Positions 15,988-24,868 of a stretch of 35,881 bases of DNA are shown here, piece after piece. This stretch comes from Ardenticatenaceae bacterium (GTDB taxonomy: Bacteria; Chloroflexota; Anaerolineae; Promineifilales; Promineifilaceae), in the NCBI GenBank assembly GCA_011525915.1, contig WYBM01000040.1, positions 1 to 35,881 on the forward strand, in the 5' to 3' direction. The first letter of the stretch is position 1. Each line of letters starts with the position of its first letter. A program made the position numbers and the translations under genes. A model generated the notes under the pieces. The model had not been told where the DNA came from. It ran no database searches and was given only the letters and a program-made list of their open reading frames with translations.

Positions 15988-17175
15988 ATGTTTATAAATT
16001 ACCTGAATATCTGGTCTAAAGAAATCCTGGAAATGGTGCGAGATCGCAAAGCACTGCGGCAAACGCTGCTGATTCCGCTGATAATGGGCATCTTTTACGC
16101 TGTCTTTAACCCCCTGTTGGGCGAATTGATGAACTCGCGCAGTGAAGAAACGTTGTACATTCCGGCGCAGGGATTGGAGTATGCCGACCAGGCATTTATT
16201 GATACCTTTGCCCGGTATGACATTTTTCTAGAGCCGTATGCCGGTGACATGGATGCGGCCGTACGCAGCGCTGAAGAAGCGGCTGGTATCATCTTCCGTG
16301 AAGGGTTTGCGGACAATGTGGCCAATGAAGGGGAGGCGACGTTGGTGCTGCTGACCAACCCCACTGCAGGCGGTATTTTTGGTGGCAACCTCTCCCTGAG
16401 CCGTATTGAACTGGCGTTGAGTACGTATAACCAGCAGTTGACCGTACAGCGGTTGCAAGTACGGCAGGTGGATGTGGCCGTGCTGCAGCCGGTAAACCTG
16501 GAAGCGCAAGACCTGTCTACGGCCGCACAGCGGGCGGGGGTGACAGCGGCGCTGTTCCTGCCCATGCTGGTGGCCATTGGCGCGGTGAATGGCGGCTCGT
16601 TTATTGCCATTGACGTGACCGCGGGGGAAAAAGAGCGGGGGACGCTGGAAGCGCTGTTGTCTACGCCGGCCACCGATATACAGATTTTTGTAGGCAAGTT
16701 GGTAGCCGTGTTTACGGTCACGGCCGTGCCCATTGCCCTGACATTATCTGGGTTTTGGGCGGCGACGGCCGTGCTGCCCGCTTCACTCACTGGCGGCGCT
16801 GGTCCGCTGCCCGTTGGGGTGATGATCAAAGCCATTCTGGTGACACTGCCTCTGGCCCTCTTTGCCAATGTGCTGCTCATGATCATCAGCATCCGCACCA
16901 AGGGCTTTAAAGAGGCGCAGTCGGCCATGAGTCCACTGTTGTTTGGGGTGACATTTGTGGCCCTGGCTGCCGCTTTTTTGCCGCCACCCCAAAGCACCTT
17001 TTTCCTCATTCCCGTTTACGGTACATCGGCCATTGTGGGCGTGCTGGCGCAAGGTGGCATTATTCCGGCCAATGCTGTGTTGTTTAGTGTCTTGGGCAGT
17101 GTGGCGGCCACTCTGGTGGTGGTGGTCATGGCCTTGCGTATATTTAACCGCGAACGCCTGCTCTACAGTTTGTAA
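15988..17175 (+). CDS. ABC-2 type permease (NatB-like)
   Basis: 395 residues. It begins INYLNIWSKEILEMVRDRKALRQTLLIPLIM, the usual NatB-like first helix with the DRK/R signature. An outer domain of about 130 residues follows, then five or six C-terminal helices. The coupling segment AGEKERGTLEALLSTPATDIQIF is well conserved. The stretch QPPQ-like PPPQSTFFLIPVYGTSAIV near the end is typical of sodium-efflux NatB homologues. ATG 15988 comes after TACGGAGCAATC. It is the last gene of the module, followed by a terminator. NatAB of Bacillus exports sodium; that substrate is only a suggestion here. Confidence 0.9.
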   Translation: MFINYLNIWSKEILEMVRDRKALRQTLLIPLIMGIFYAVFNPLLGELMNSRSEETLYIPAQGLEYADQAFIDTFARYDIFLEPYAGDMDAAVRSAEEAAGIIFREGFADNVANEGEATLVLLTNPTAGGIFGGNLSLSRIELALSTYNQQLTVQRLQVRQVDVAVLQPVNLEAQDLSTAAQRAGVTAALFLPMLVAIGAVNGGSFIAIDVTAGEKERGTLEALLSTPATDIQIFVGKLVAVFTVTAVPIALTLSGFWAATAVLPASLTGGAGPLPVGVMIKAILVTLPLALFANVLLMIISIRTKGFKEAQSAMSPLLFGVTFVALAAAFLPPPQSTFFLIPVYGTSAIVGVLAQGGIIPANAVLFSVLGSVAATLVVVVMALRIFNRERLLYSL

Positions 17176-17236
17176 GGCTGATCGGGCGCGGCGCATATAA
17201 AAGCGGCCGCGGCTTTGTGCCCAATAACCTCTGTAT

Positions 17237-17268
17237 AAAAGGACGGCAAGCAATTGTTGTCCTTTTTT
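17237..17268 (+). terminator. Rho-independent terminator of the efflux operon
   Basis: A stem AAAGGAC / GTCCTTT closes a 14-nt loop and runs into six or more T residues, 62 bp after the permease stop codon. A weaker GC hairpin (AAAGC...GCTTT) lies just before it at about 17198-17217. Confidence 0.8.
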
Positions 17269-17419
17269 GTTATGTTCATAACAGATCGAAAACGAATGAG
17301 CGGCGAACTTACAAATCCGTAAGGTATTTCGTTTTTGTCCCTTAGCTTAAAAATGGCCGGGCAATGAAATTTGGGTATACTTGGGTTGTTCTCTGCAGCC
17401 AATGGTAGGAGCAAAAGAA

Positions 17420-19111
17420 GTGATCACGAACACCTTTCGTCCCACATATCAGCTTTCACGCTCATACATACTAATTTTTATAGCCGGCATGCTTCTGGCT
17501 TCTCTGGCAGTAGTGGCGTCGTTTTTCCTTTCGTCTGCGTTTATCCTTTTGAAGTGGCCATTTGGTTTGTTTCTTATTGGCGGGTTGGGCTTGATTTTTG
17601 GCTGCGTGATAATCATAGCCACCTATGCCATCAGGCAGCATGTGCGAGAAGGGTATATCAGACTGACAGATACGGTTATGGTCTATCATTCATGGCGCTT
17701 TCACCAGTCTATAGCCTACACAGAGATTGAGGAGATGCACATTAGTGAAACCCAAAAGGGAGAGATCGTTTCTATCCGGCTTATTACCACGGCCAACGGC
17801 CGTATCCTTCTTAGCGGCTATGAAGATATGCCCCAACTCGCTCGTGAACTGGCCTTGCACCTGCCTGATAAACGGCGTTTACGCAAGCGCCAAACTAGAT
17901 ACCCGTATAGGGCTATTATTCTTTTCTCGCTTCTCATTTTTGCCCTTTTAGTGGTACTCATGAACATACCCTCTGGTTTTTATGGTTGGCAGGTCTTGTT
18001 TTTTACGGGGCTTGGTCTCAGCCAACTGGTGGGGCGGCGCCTGACCAAGCACAGAGGCATAAAATACCGAAAGCTGGAGATTGTACTAGGCGTGCTTTGC
18101 CTGGGTGTGGCGGGATTAAATCTGATGATGATTGTTGTCTTTGGAAAACCATTGGCATCCCTTACGCACCCCTGTGGGCTGGTGGGGCGATTTTGGCAGC
18201 GCTCAGGCTGTATTCAAGTCATAGATAGAGGGGAATATGCCCTTTTCCTGAACGACGCACAAATGGCTTACGACGATTTTTACAATATCTATCTGACGCC
18301 GGTGCGCGGCCCTGTCACATATTGGACGCCACGTCTGGAACATGATGATTTTGTGCAGGTTTTGACAGCCTCGGCCGACGGCCGTACCCTGGCTGCCTGG
18401 ACATTTGGTTCCACCTATGACAAAGACGTTTTATACCTCTGGGAAACGGAAACTCAAACCCTTTTGCAACGGGTAGAGATGCCCGATATGGCTACGGAAC
18501 GTTCAGCGCTGTCACCAGACGGCCGCTGGTTGGCTGTTGGCTTAGAGGCTGGTATTGAAATCTGGCACATTCAGCCCTGGGAAAAACAGTTAACGATAGC
18601 CGGAAAAGGCCCGGTTGCCTTTAGCGCCGATGGCCACTTTTTGGCTGGCGTCAACGAGAGCGGTGCTTTAACCTTGTGGCGGGCCGCAGACGGCACTGTG
18701 GCGGCCTCTTTCGAAGACTCTGAGCGTCTACCATTCATGGTAAAAACCTTAACCTTTTCCCCTGATGGCCAATGGTTGGCAGCCGCTTACCGTGATGGTC
18801 ACGTTCTGGTCTGGAGGGCAGATGGCCATTTACGTCATCAGTGGCATGAAGCAAAGACACATTTTGATTTTCCCGTTGCTTTTTCACCAGACAACCAGTT
18901 GATCGCTGTGGGCTTCAGTAACCAGCAAACCTCAAAGAATTATGTTAACCTATGGGATATGGCGTCTGGCCATTTACACAAAACGGTCATCGTTGGTGAA
19001 GGGTATGACAGCATTCCTCAATCGCTTAGTTTCTCACCAGACGGCCGTACCCTGGCTATAGGCACCGATGATGGCATCTTTGTCTTCGACACCAATCGGT
19101 TACTTCACTAA
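17420..19111 (+). CDS. Membrane protein with C-terminal WD40-like beta-propeller
   Basis: 563 residues from GTG 17420, which has AGGAG 8 bp upstream; ATG 17402 is possible but has no ribosome site. Two helices near the N-terminus (ILIFIAGMLLASLAVVASFF and FGLFLIGGLGLIFGCVIIIAT) are followed by a PH-like beta region (YIRLTDTVMVYHSWRF). Two or three more helices come next, and then, from about residue 310, several WD40-type blades of the FSPDGxxLAxGxxDGxIxxWD kind (for example LSPDGRWLAVGLEAGIEIW and FSPDGRTLAIGTDDGIFVF). The propeller probably lies outside or beside the membrane as a protein-interaction platform. Function unknown. It is not in an obvious operon. Confidence 0.8.
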   Translation: MITNTFRPTYQLSRSYILIFIAGMLLASLAVVASFFLSSAFILLKWPFGLFLIGGLGLIFGCVIIIATYAIRQHVREGYIRLTDTVMVYHSWRFHQSIAYTEIEEMHISETQKGEIVSIRLITTANGRILLSGYEDMPQLARELALHLPDKRRLRKRQTRYPYRAIILFSLLIFALLVVLMNIPSGFYGWQVLFFTGLGLSQLVGRRLTKHRGIKYRKLEIVLGVLCLGVAGLNLMMIVVFGKPLASLTHPCGLVGRFWQRSGCIQVIDRGEYALFLNDAQMAYDDFYNIYLTPVRGPVTYWTPRLEHDDFVQVLTASADGRTLAAWTFGSTYDKDVLYLWETETQTLLQRVEMPDMATERSALSPDGRWLAVGLEAGIEIWHIQPWEKQLTIAGKGPVAFSADGHFLAGVNESGALTLWRAADGTVAASFEDSERLPFMVKTLTFSPDGQWLAAAYRDGHVLVWRADGHLRHQWHEAKTHFDFPVAFSPDNQLIAVGFSNQQTSKNYVNLWDMASGHLHKTVIVGEGYDSIPQSLSFSPDGRTLAIGTDDGIFVFDTNRLLH

Positions 19112-19144
19112 CGCTTGCCAAGCTTATAACCGGGGGGAACGACA

Positions 19145-20359
19145 TTACTTATTATCCAACACCGCGATGCCGGGCAATACCTTGCCTTCCAGCAGTTCCA
19201 GGCTGGCGCCGCCGCCAGTACTGATGTGAGTCATTTTGTCGGCCAGGCCGGCCTTCATCACCGCGGCGGCCGAATCGCCGCCGCCGATGATGACCTGAAC
19301 GCCCATGTTCACCAATTGGGCCAGCAGTTTGGCCAGGTTATTGGTGCCTTCGGCAAAACGGTCAAACTCAAAGACGCCCATGGGTCCGTTCCATACCACC
19401 AACTGTGCGCCTTGCAACTCCTGGTTAAAGTGTTCCAGGGTGTCCGGGCCTACATCCAGGGCCATCTGGTGCGCCGGAATGCCCCAGGCAGGTACAACTT
19501 TTGCGGCGGCATCAGCGGCAAATTTGTCAGCCACTACCAGGTCTTGGGGCAAGATCAGCCGCTCCCCGGCCAGTTCTAGCAGGCGTTTGGCTTCCGGTAA
19601 GGCGTCGGCCTCTATGAGCGACGTGCCCACTTCCTGGCCTTTGGCCTTCAAAAACGTGTTGGCCATGCCGCCGCCAATGAGGATCTTATCGGCCGTGTTA
19701 AGTAAATTTTCAATAAGTTTAATTTTGTCAGATATTTTGGCCCCGCCCATGATGGCCACGTAGGGGTGGGGCGGGTTGGAAACGGCCGTACCCAGCGCAT
19801 TAAGTTCTTTTTCCATCAGGAAGCCGGCCACCGCCGCCCCGCCTTTTGACTGAATGGCCCGTGCGGCCCCTTCTGTGCTGGCATGTGCCCGATGTGCCGA
19901 GCCAAACGCATCGTTCACGTAGATGTCTGCCAGGGCGCCCAGCTTTTGTGAAAGTTCGGGGTCATTTTTGGTTTCACCGGCAGCGAAGCGGGTGTTTTCC
20001 AGCAAGATGACATCTCCGGGCTTCATGGCGGCCACGGCCGTGGTTACCTGATCACCCACCACCTCATCCAACTTGGTCACCGGCCGTGCCAGCAACACGC
20101 TCAACCGCGTGGCTACAGGGCCCATGGCATACTGCTTGTCGGCGGGCGACTTTGGCCGGCCCAGGTGTGAGCACAAAATCAGTGCTGCGCCGTGCTCCAG
20201 CAAGTAGCTTAGGGTGGGTAAGGCGGCTTGAATGCGTAGATCATCTGTTACTGTAATAGAGTCTTGGGGGTCTTTACTACTTAACGGCACGTTAAAATCC
20301 ACACGCACCAACACTTTTTTACCGTTTACGTCTATATCTCGAATGGTTTTTTTATTCAT
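19145..20359 (-). CDS. pgk: Phosphoglycerate kinase
   Basis: 404 residues, normal for bacterial Pgk. It transfers phosphate from 1,3-bisphosphoglycerate to ADP in glycolysis. Motifs: [13 protein letters not shown] at the N-terminus with the substrate Arg/Asp/Asn, [41 protein letters not shown], the nucleotide loop [25 protein letters not shown] and STGGGASLE near the C-terminus. ATG 20359 is preceded by AAAGGGG; the longer frame to 20461 would add 34 non-homologous residues. AT-rich TATAAT-like boxes on the minus strand at 20435-20430 and 20407-20402 probably carry the promoter. It stands alone, without gap or tpi. Confidence 0.97.
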   Translation of the reverse strand: MNKKTIRDIDVNGKKVLVRVDFNVPLSSKDPQDSITVTDDLRIQAALPTLSYLLEHGAALILCSHLGRPKSPADKQYAMGPVATRLSVLLARPVTKLDEVVGDQVTTAVAAMKPGDVILLENTRFAAGETKNDPELSQKLGALADIYVNDAFGSAHRAHASTEGAARAIQSKGGAAVAGFLMEKELNALGTAVSNPPHPYVAIMGGAKISDKIKLIENLLNTADKILIGGGMANTFLKAKGQEVGTSLIEADALPEAKRLLELAGERLILPQDLVVADKFAADAAAKVVPAWGIPAHQMALDVGPDTLEHFNQELQGAQLVVWNGPMGVFEFDRFAEGTNNLAKLLAQLVNMGVQVIIGGGDSAAAVMKAGLADKMTHISTGGGASLELLEGKVLPGIAVLDNK

Positions 20360-20467
20360 GCGTTCCCCTTTCATTTTTAGCATTTTCTGGCCTGCCGCCC
20401 CATTATATTTTTTATAGGACCAGATAGTGATTATAGCCTGATTACGCCAATTTTCACCCAACGTTAC

Positions 20468-20812
20468 TTATCCATCACGTTTATGATGACTGTACTTGAC
20501 TATCTGTACTTTTTCCAATGTTACCAGGCCACCATCCATCATTTCTTCCAGGTGTGGTAAGAAGCTGTTGATCTTCTCTTCTGTGTCTACAATCTCAATG
20601 ACCAGAGGTAAATCTTCTGACAGGCGCAGAATGGAGGTCGTTTTGACATGGCTGTTGGCGCCGTAGCCCATGACACCACGTAAGACCGTGGCCCCGGCAA
20701 TGCCCAGTTCCCTGGCCTGGTGCACAATTTGCTTATAAAGGGGCTTGTTATGGTACTTATCGGCTTCGCCAATAAAAATCCGTAATAAGAGACCCTGGCC
20801 TGAAAGCTTCAT
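20468..20812 (-). CDS. DUF190 protein (GlnB-like fold)
   Basis: 114 residues. The DUF190 pattern is clear: LRIFIGEADKYHNKPLYKQIVHQARELGIAGATVLRGVMGYG, then LPLVIEIVDTEEKINSFLPHLEEM and a final strand VEKVQIVKY-like. These small proteins have a PII/GlnB-like ferredoxin fold and are often encoded beside CrcB fluoride channels, as here. The start codon at 20812 has GGAGG upstream and is only 14 bp from the crcB stop, so the two are co-transcribed. The biochemical role of DUF190 is not settled; a regulatory role in fluoride export is plausible. Confidence 0.9.
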   Translation of the reverse strand: MKLSGQGLLLRIFIGEADKYHNKPLYKQIVHQARELGIAGATVLRGVMGYGANSHVKTTSILRLSEDLPLVIEIVDTEEKINSFLPHLEEMMDGGLVTLEKVQIVKYSHHKRDG

Positions 20813-20826
20813 GTTAACCTCCGGCG

Positions 20827-21213
20827 TTACCGCCCTCGCAGCACGATGAACTGCGCTAAAAAGAAACCCACAAGGACAAATAAGATACATAACGCATTGG
20901 TAACACCCACGTTGAGCAAGGCGAGCGGCCATTCGCCATCACGCCAGAGATTGACACTTTCCAGACCATAGGTAGAAAAGGTGGTAAAGGCACCTAACCC
21001 GCCCGTGAGGATGAGCATACGGGCCTGCGGGGAAACAACCACGTCTTCAAAGTAACGTGACAAAAAGCCGATGAGAAAGCAGCCCACCACGTTGACCACC
21101 AAGGTCCCGTAAGGGAAGTTCGCTCCCAGGCGATGGTAAGTGGCCCCGGAAATGACAAAGCGCAGCATGGCCCCCACAGCCCCACCCGCAGCGACAGCAA
21201 TAAGGGTAGACAA
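20827..21213 (-). CDS. crcB: CrcB/Fluc fluoride ion channel
   Basis: 128 residues with four membrane helices. Fluc motifs are all visible: AAGGAVGAMLRF in helix 1, GTLVVNVVGCFLIGFL with the pore Asn in helix 2, and GGLGAFTTFSTYGLES, containing the helix-break TTFST sequence, in helix 3. The usual length and a single copy suggest a homodimeric dual-topology channel that lets toxic fluoride leave the cytoplasm. A good GGAGG precedes ATG 21213. I looked for a fluoride (crcB) riboswitch in the 80 bp upstream and did not see its consensus; instead a 10-bp inverted repeat is present. Confidence 0.95.
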   Translation of the reverse strand: MSTLIAVAAGGAVGAMLRFVISGATYHRLGANFPYGTLVVNVVGCFLIGFLSRYFEDVVVSPQARMLILTGGLGAFTTFSTYGLESVNLWRDGEWPLALLNVGVTNALCILFVLVGFFLAQFIVLRGR

Positions 21214-21241
21214 GCGAACCTCCGTTACATGATTTGCTAAG

Positions 21242-21278
21242 CAGTTAATGAAAAGCGTGTGCTGGCTATCATTAACTG
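21242..21278. repeat. Inverted repeat upstream of crcB
   Basis: CAGTTAATGA (21242-21251) and TCATTAACTG (21269-21278) are perfect complements around 17 nt, 28 bp before the crcB start. It could be a leader hairpin or operator. The CAGTTAA word also links it to the CAGT repeat family. Confidence 0.6.
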
Positions 21279-21296
21279 ACCATTCATGGCCGGTTA

Positions 21297-22370
21297 CTAA
21301 CGGCCGTATTGTACCAAAGAGAAGTAGCGGGTGTCGGGGTGGTCTGTATCCAGGCCGGGGGTGAAGGTTAGCAGCAGGTTGGCGGCGTCCAGCGGCGCCT
21401 GCATGACAAGCCAGCCTGCCCCCTCACCACCGGGGTAAAGATGGTAGTCAAGGTCGGGCTTGGGGACCACCAGCGCCGGTTGTGGCAGCACCTCACCGGC
21501 GGCATTCAGCAGGTCAAACTCAAATTCGTCAATACGTTTGCCGGCATCGTTTGTGCCGATGTAGCGTGCCTTTACATAAATGGCAAGGTAGACCATGCCT
21601 GCCGGCGGTGGCTCATTAAACTGATTGGCTGCGTAGATCATCTGCCAGGCTTCCTCACCAATGATGATCTGCTCTACCGTAAGCTGCCAGGTGTTGTTTG
21701 TAACGATCTGCCCCGGTGCTGCCGGTTCGGCGGGCGTCTGGCCCACGGCCGTGACGGCGATACTTTCCAGCGCGTCTGTGGGTATGGTGATGGCCGCGGC
21801 CTCATCCAGGGCCATGAAATAAACAGGTTCATCAAAGTTAAACAATTCATGCACCACCACCATAAGCTCCCCTTCTCCCTCACGGACGCGGTAAGCCAGC
21901 CAGCCTTCACTGCTTTGGCCTCCCGCCAGGTTTGTTTCCAGGCGCGGCCTGGGCACAACCACACCAGCGTCAAAGTTGTAATACAGTCGCTGGGCGTCAC
22001 CAGTAACGTGCAGGCCCATCTCCCGTTTTTCGGTTGAACGCTGGTTAGTGTTGCCCAGACGATACCTGACCAGCAGGTACGCCTCACCCGGCGGTGGTGG
22101 CTCATTATACAGGTTGGTTTCTTGTAGAGTTTCCCAGGCGTAGCTGTCGCGAACCACCTCTAACACCTGGATTTCCCAGTTTTGAGTGTACAGGATTTCG
22201 GCGCGAGGGTAGGGGCGGGCGCGGGTGCAGCCACTGCATGGGGTGGGTGTGGGCAGGGGGATACCCGCTGTGGTAGGGGTAGGGGCAAAAGGGGCAGGTA
22301 CGGCGATAAGCTGGCAGCCAAACATAAAGAGGATCAGTAGAAGGAAGGGATACGGCCGTTTACCGGGCAT
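21297..22370 (-). CDS. Lipoprotein with two DUF4352-like domains
   Basis: 357 residues from ATG 22370. A lysine/arginine head and the hydrophobic core PFLLLILFMFGC give a lipoprotein signal with Cys19, followed by a Pro/Thr-rich linker containing a CSGC pair. Two similar beta-sandwich domains follow. Each begins with a tryptophan-centred strand (NWEIQVLEV, NTWQLTVEQ), then N-[LQ]-[YF]-NEPPP-x-G and a run such as AYLLVRYRLG or VYLAIYVKAR. This is the pattern of DUF4352/telobox-like extracellular domains. Function unknown, probably on the outer face of the membrane. The frame stays open to 22523, and ATG 22385 is an alternative start. Confidence 0.75.
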   Translation of the reverse strand: MPGKRPYPFLLLILFMFGCQLIAVPAPFAPTPTTAGIPLPTPTPCSGCTRARPYPRAEILYTQNWEIQVLEVVRDSYAWETLQETNLYNEPPPPGEAYLLVRYRLGNTNQRSTEKREMGLHVTGDAQRLYYNFDAGVVVPRPRLETNLAGGQSSEGWLAYRVREGEGELMVVVHELFNFDEPVYFMALDEAAAITIPTDALESIAVTAVGQTPAEPAAPGQIVTNNTWQLTVEQIIIGEEAWQMIYAANQFNEPPPAGMVYLAIYVKARYIGTNDAGKRIDEFEFDLLNAAGEVLPQPALVVPKPDLDYHLYPGGEGAGWLVMQAPLDAANLLLTFTPGLDTDHPDTRYFSLVQYGR

Positions 22371-22537
22371 GCTATCAAACACCATAGGGCGTGTCTGCCA
22401 ATAAATTGCGGCATTGGTAGACGCGCTGTAAGTAACCTTATGGCCCCAAAACCGGGAAGCTGTTTTTAGACGGCTACCTAGACATGATTTACAGGATATG
22501 GCCGGGAAAAGCCTGGCCTGCAAATGCTGCCTTGCTT

Positions 22538-23854
22538 TCAGATGGGAATCACCAGACTTTGCCAGTCACGTGGATAGTAGGTCATGATTTCCAGGCCATC
22601 GACGGTAATGGCTACCGTGTCTGAGTGGCGGAAGCCCCCCAGCTCAGGCGTATAGAGGCCGGGCTCTACGGTAAAGACCATACCCGGCTGCATGATGGTG
22701 TGGTCGCCGGTGTCCAGGTAGGGCCCTTCATGGTAACGCAGGCCAATGGCATGGCCGGTATGATGCTTCCAGGCAGACATGAGGTTGTGCTTCTCATAGT
22801 AAGCGCGCACGGCCGTGTCCACTTTGCTGCATTTCACCCCGGGTCCCATGGTCGTAAAGGCCACCTCTTGCAGATTTTTCATATGCCGGAACATCTCACG
22901 CTGCTGTTTGTTGGGTTCGCCCACAAACAGGGTGCGCTCCAGCTCAGAATTATAACCCCACACGGGGCAGCCTGCGCCTGTTACCAGCACATCGCCAGGC
23001 TGGAAGCTGCTATGATTTGCCAGGGCATGGGGAATGGCCGACTGACGACCGATCTGCCCCCGATACCCGGCGTTGGGGCCGCTGCTCCACAGACTCTGGG
23101 CACGGTAAAGGGGGCCAATGGTGTCCATCATGGTAAGGGTAGCTTCGTGGCTGGCGCGTAGGCTCACGGCCGTTTCCGTTTCACCTACCCGGGTATATCG
23201 CTGTAACAATACATGCGCCAGATGCCCCCACTTACAGCTTTCGCGGATAAGCGCCAGTTCCGCCGGGCTTTTTACCGCCTGCATCCGGTTGATGATGGCC
23301 TGCACGTTGAGGACAATCATATCTGTTAATTCGGTGAGTCGAGGCCCCTCATATCCTAAAATCCAGGGATAGCCATCGGTGTCCACCCCCACAGCCGCCC
23401 GGGCAATTTGAATGACCGCTCGTTTCATTTCCGCTGCCAGATAATCTGGCAAAGCAGACAGCCATCCATGTATAGGCTTTGTTTCGGGGGCTGACGGAAC
23501 GCGGGACGCGCCGGGTTTTAACATGATCCCCATGTCCTCCAGCATCGCTTTGAAGGCCACCATAGGGTGTGGATTGCCGGGGTATTCCAGGTAATGCCCA
23601 ATGCGGTCAACATCGGTACTGCTTTTGACGTGCTCCACCTCCAGCCGGGGTACAAACATGGCCCGTTCGCCGGCGGCGTTTATGGCAAAAGCAATAGGGC
23701 GTTCGGTGGGGATAAAGGCGAAGCCGGTGAAGTAAAGGATATTGATGGCGTCAAACAAGATGATGCCGGTCAGGCCTTGTTCTCTGATGAATGAGAGGAG
23801 GGCTTGGGTACGGCCGTGAAACTCTGCCGTTTGAATGTGAATGGTCTGTTGCAT
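22538..23854 (-). CDS. M24-family (creatinase/Xaa-Pro peptidase fold) protein with altered metal site
   Basis: 438 residues. An N-terminal creatinase domain (GLTGIILFDAINILYFTGF) is followed by the pita-bread M24 domain from about 190. The five metal ligands of active aminopeptidase P are D, D, H, E, E. Here they read Gly293 (VTGAGC), Glu304 (NSELERT), His368 (TGHAIGLRYHEGP), Glu397 (FTVEPGLY) and Ser411 (FRHSDTV). Three of five are thus changed, so it is unlikely to be a normal dimetal peptidase. A metal-free creatinase-like hydrolase is more plausible; the substrate is unknown. ATG 23854 follows GAGGAAAG. Confidence 0.85.
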   Translation of the reverse strand: MQQTIHIQTAEFHGRTQALLSFIREQGLTGIILFDAINILYFTGFAFIPTERPIAFAINAAGERAMFVPRLEVEHVKSSTDVDRIGHYLEYPGNPHPMVAFKAMLEDMGIMLKPGASRVPSAPETKPIHGWLSALPDYLAAEMKRAVIQIARAAVGVDTDGYPWILGYEGPRLTELTDMIVLNVQAIINRMQAVKSPAELALIRESCKWGHLAHVLLQRYTRVGETETAVSLRASHEATLTMMDTIGPLYRAQSLWSSGPNAGYRGQIGRQSAIPHALANHSSFQPGDVLVTGAGCPVWGYNSELERTLFVGEPNKQQREMFRHMKNLQEVAFTTMGPGVKCSKVDTAVRAYYEKHNLMSAWKHHTGHAIGLRYHEGPYLDTGDHTIMQPGMVFTVEPGLYTPELGGFRHSDTVAITVDGLEIMTYYPRDWQSLVIPI

Positions 23855-24009
23855 GGGCTTTCCTCAAGGCAAGTGTCAAAGGGCCAGATGATGCCTACCC
23901 CGATCTAAACTGCCCCGTGATCACTCAGTGAATGCGCTCACCAGGTGGTTTGGAGGCGCCCCATCCAGGGCTGAATGGCTCGGCCAGGCAGCGGCTCATG
24001 ATTGATAGA

Positions 24010-24681
24010 TCATGGGATGCAGATCACCTGTGTTTCATAAAGTGAATAATTGGCGTCCAGGCTGTTTCGGGTTTGCAGTTCGGCCAGGGCAATGCCATAC
24101 CGTTGGCTCAGACTAAAGGCGGTATCACCTTGCAGCACCACGTAAGGCCGCCAGGGCGCACAGGCCGCCGGGTTGCCCACGGGCAGGTTTAACACGTTAC
24201 CTACCACAATGTCGTAAGCATCAATGCCGTGCTTGGCCATCAGGGCAATTGAAGTAACATTATTTTTTTGAATGCTGTAGAGCGTGTCGCTGGCTTGTAC
24301 CTGATAGCTGATAAATATGACGTGGTCGGCGGGTTGGCCGCCAACGGCGCCCTCTATTAAAACGGCGGTGTCTGTTTGGGTGGCAGGTTGGGCTTCGGGC
24401 TGAACAGCAGGCTGCTCGCTGGCTGCCTCTGGTTGTGGCTGTGGTTCCAGGGTAGGCGCTTCCATCACAATAAACGGCCGCTGGTTAGAGTCTACCACCA
24501 GGGTAATGGTTTCCCCTTCAACCTGCACGACATTGGCGGGCTGGCCTTCAGGCAGGGTGGTTTCCACGGCCGTATCTGAGCGCTCAAGCAAGATGGAGCT
24601 GATCAAAAATAAGCCGACTGCCAGGATGATGGCCATGACGATCATCAGCAACACAATCGAAGATTCGGGTCGTCTCATCAT
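24010..24681 (-). CDS. Membrane-anchored LysM-domain protein
   Basis: 223 residues from ATG 24681, which has AAGGAAGG directly upstream; the frame extends to 24750, into a possible promoter. A single membrane helix (SSIVLLMIVMAIILAVGLFLISSILL) lies near the N-terminus. A Glu/Pro/Gln/Ala-rich spacer of about 60 residues follows, then two LysM domains at the C-terminus: YQVQASDTLYSIQKNN...NVLNLP and YVVLQGDTAFSLSQRYGI...QVICIP. LysM binds N-acetylglucosamine polymers such as peptidoglycan. It is probably a cell-wall or envelope binding protein. No catalytic domain is present. Confidence 0.88.
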   Translation of the reverse strand: MMRRPESSIVLLMIVMAIILAVGLFLISSILLERSDTAVETTLPEGQPANVVQVEGETITLVVDSNQRPFIVMEAPTLEPQPQPEAASEQPAVQPEAQPATQTDTAVLIEGAVGGQPADHVIFISYQVQASDTLYSIQKNNVTSIALMAKHGIDAYDIVVGNVLNLPVGNPAACAPWRPYVVLQGDTAFSLSQRYGIALAELQTRNSLDANYSLYETQVICIP

Positions 24682-24741
24682 TGCCTTCCTTACCATTTCC
24701 CCAGAAAAGTCTGATAATCCAGGGATAGGATCTGTACGTGT

Positions 24742-24770
24742 ATGGTACACTTGTCATAAAATAATCGCAA
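24742..24770 (-). promoter_or_regulatory. Possible promoter of the LysM gene
   Basis: On the minus strand TTGCGA (24770-24765) and TACCAT (24747-24742) are 17 bp apart, upstream of the chosen start. The match to consensus is moderate. Confidence 0.35.
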
Positions 24771-24868
24771 GCATTGGGATAAACATAACTGTTGGGTTTG
24801 TCTAGTAGAACTGGCAGGTTCGCAGCGGCAGGTTGTGGGGCCATGTCAGGTTCAGGTAAGGTGGTATC

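Noticed and set aside
16095..17009. Minus-strand open frame of 304 codons
   Set aside because: It is the antisense shadow of the NatB-like permease and has no ribosome site or recognisable domain.
20360..20461. Longer N-terminus for phosphoglycerate kinase
   Set aside because: The added residues match no Pgk, and the region holds TATAAT-like promoter boxes; ATG 20359 has a good ribosome site.
21214..21296. Fluoride riboswitch upstream of crcB
   Set aside because: The expected crcB-motif consensus and pseudoknot pattern are not visible; only a simple 10-bp inverted repeat is present.
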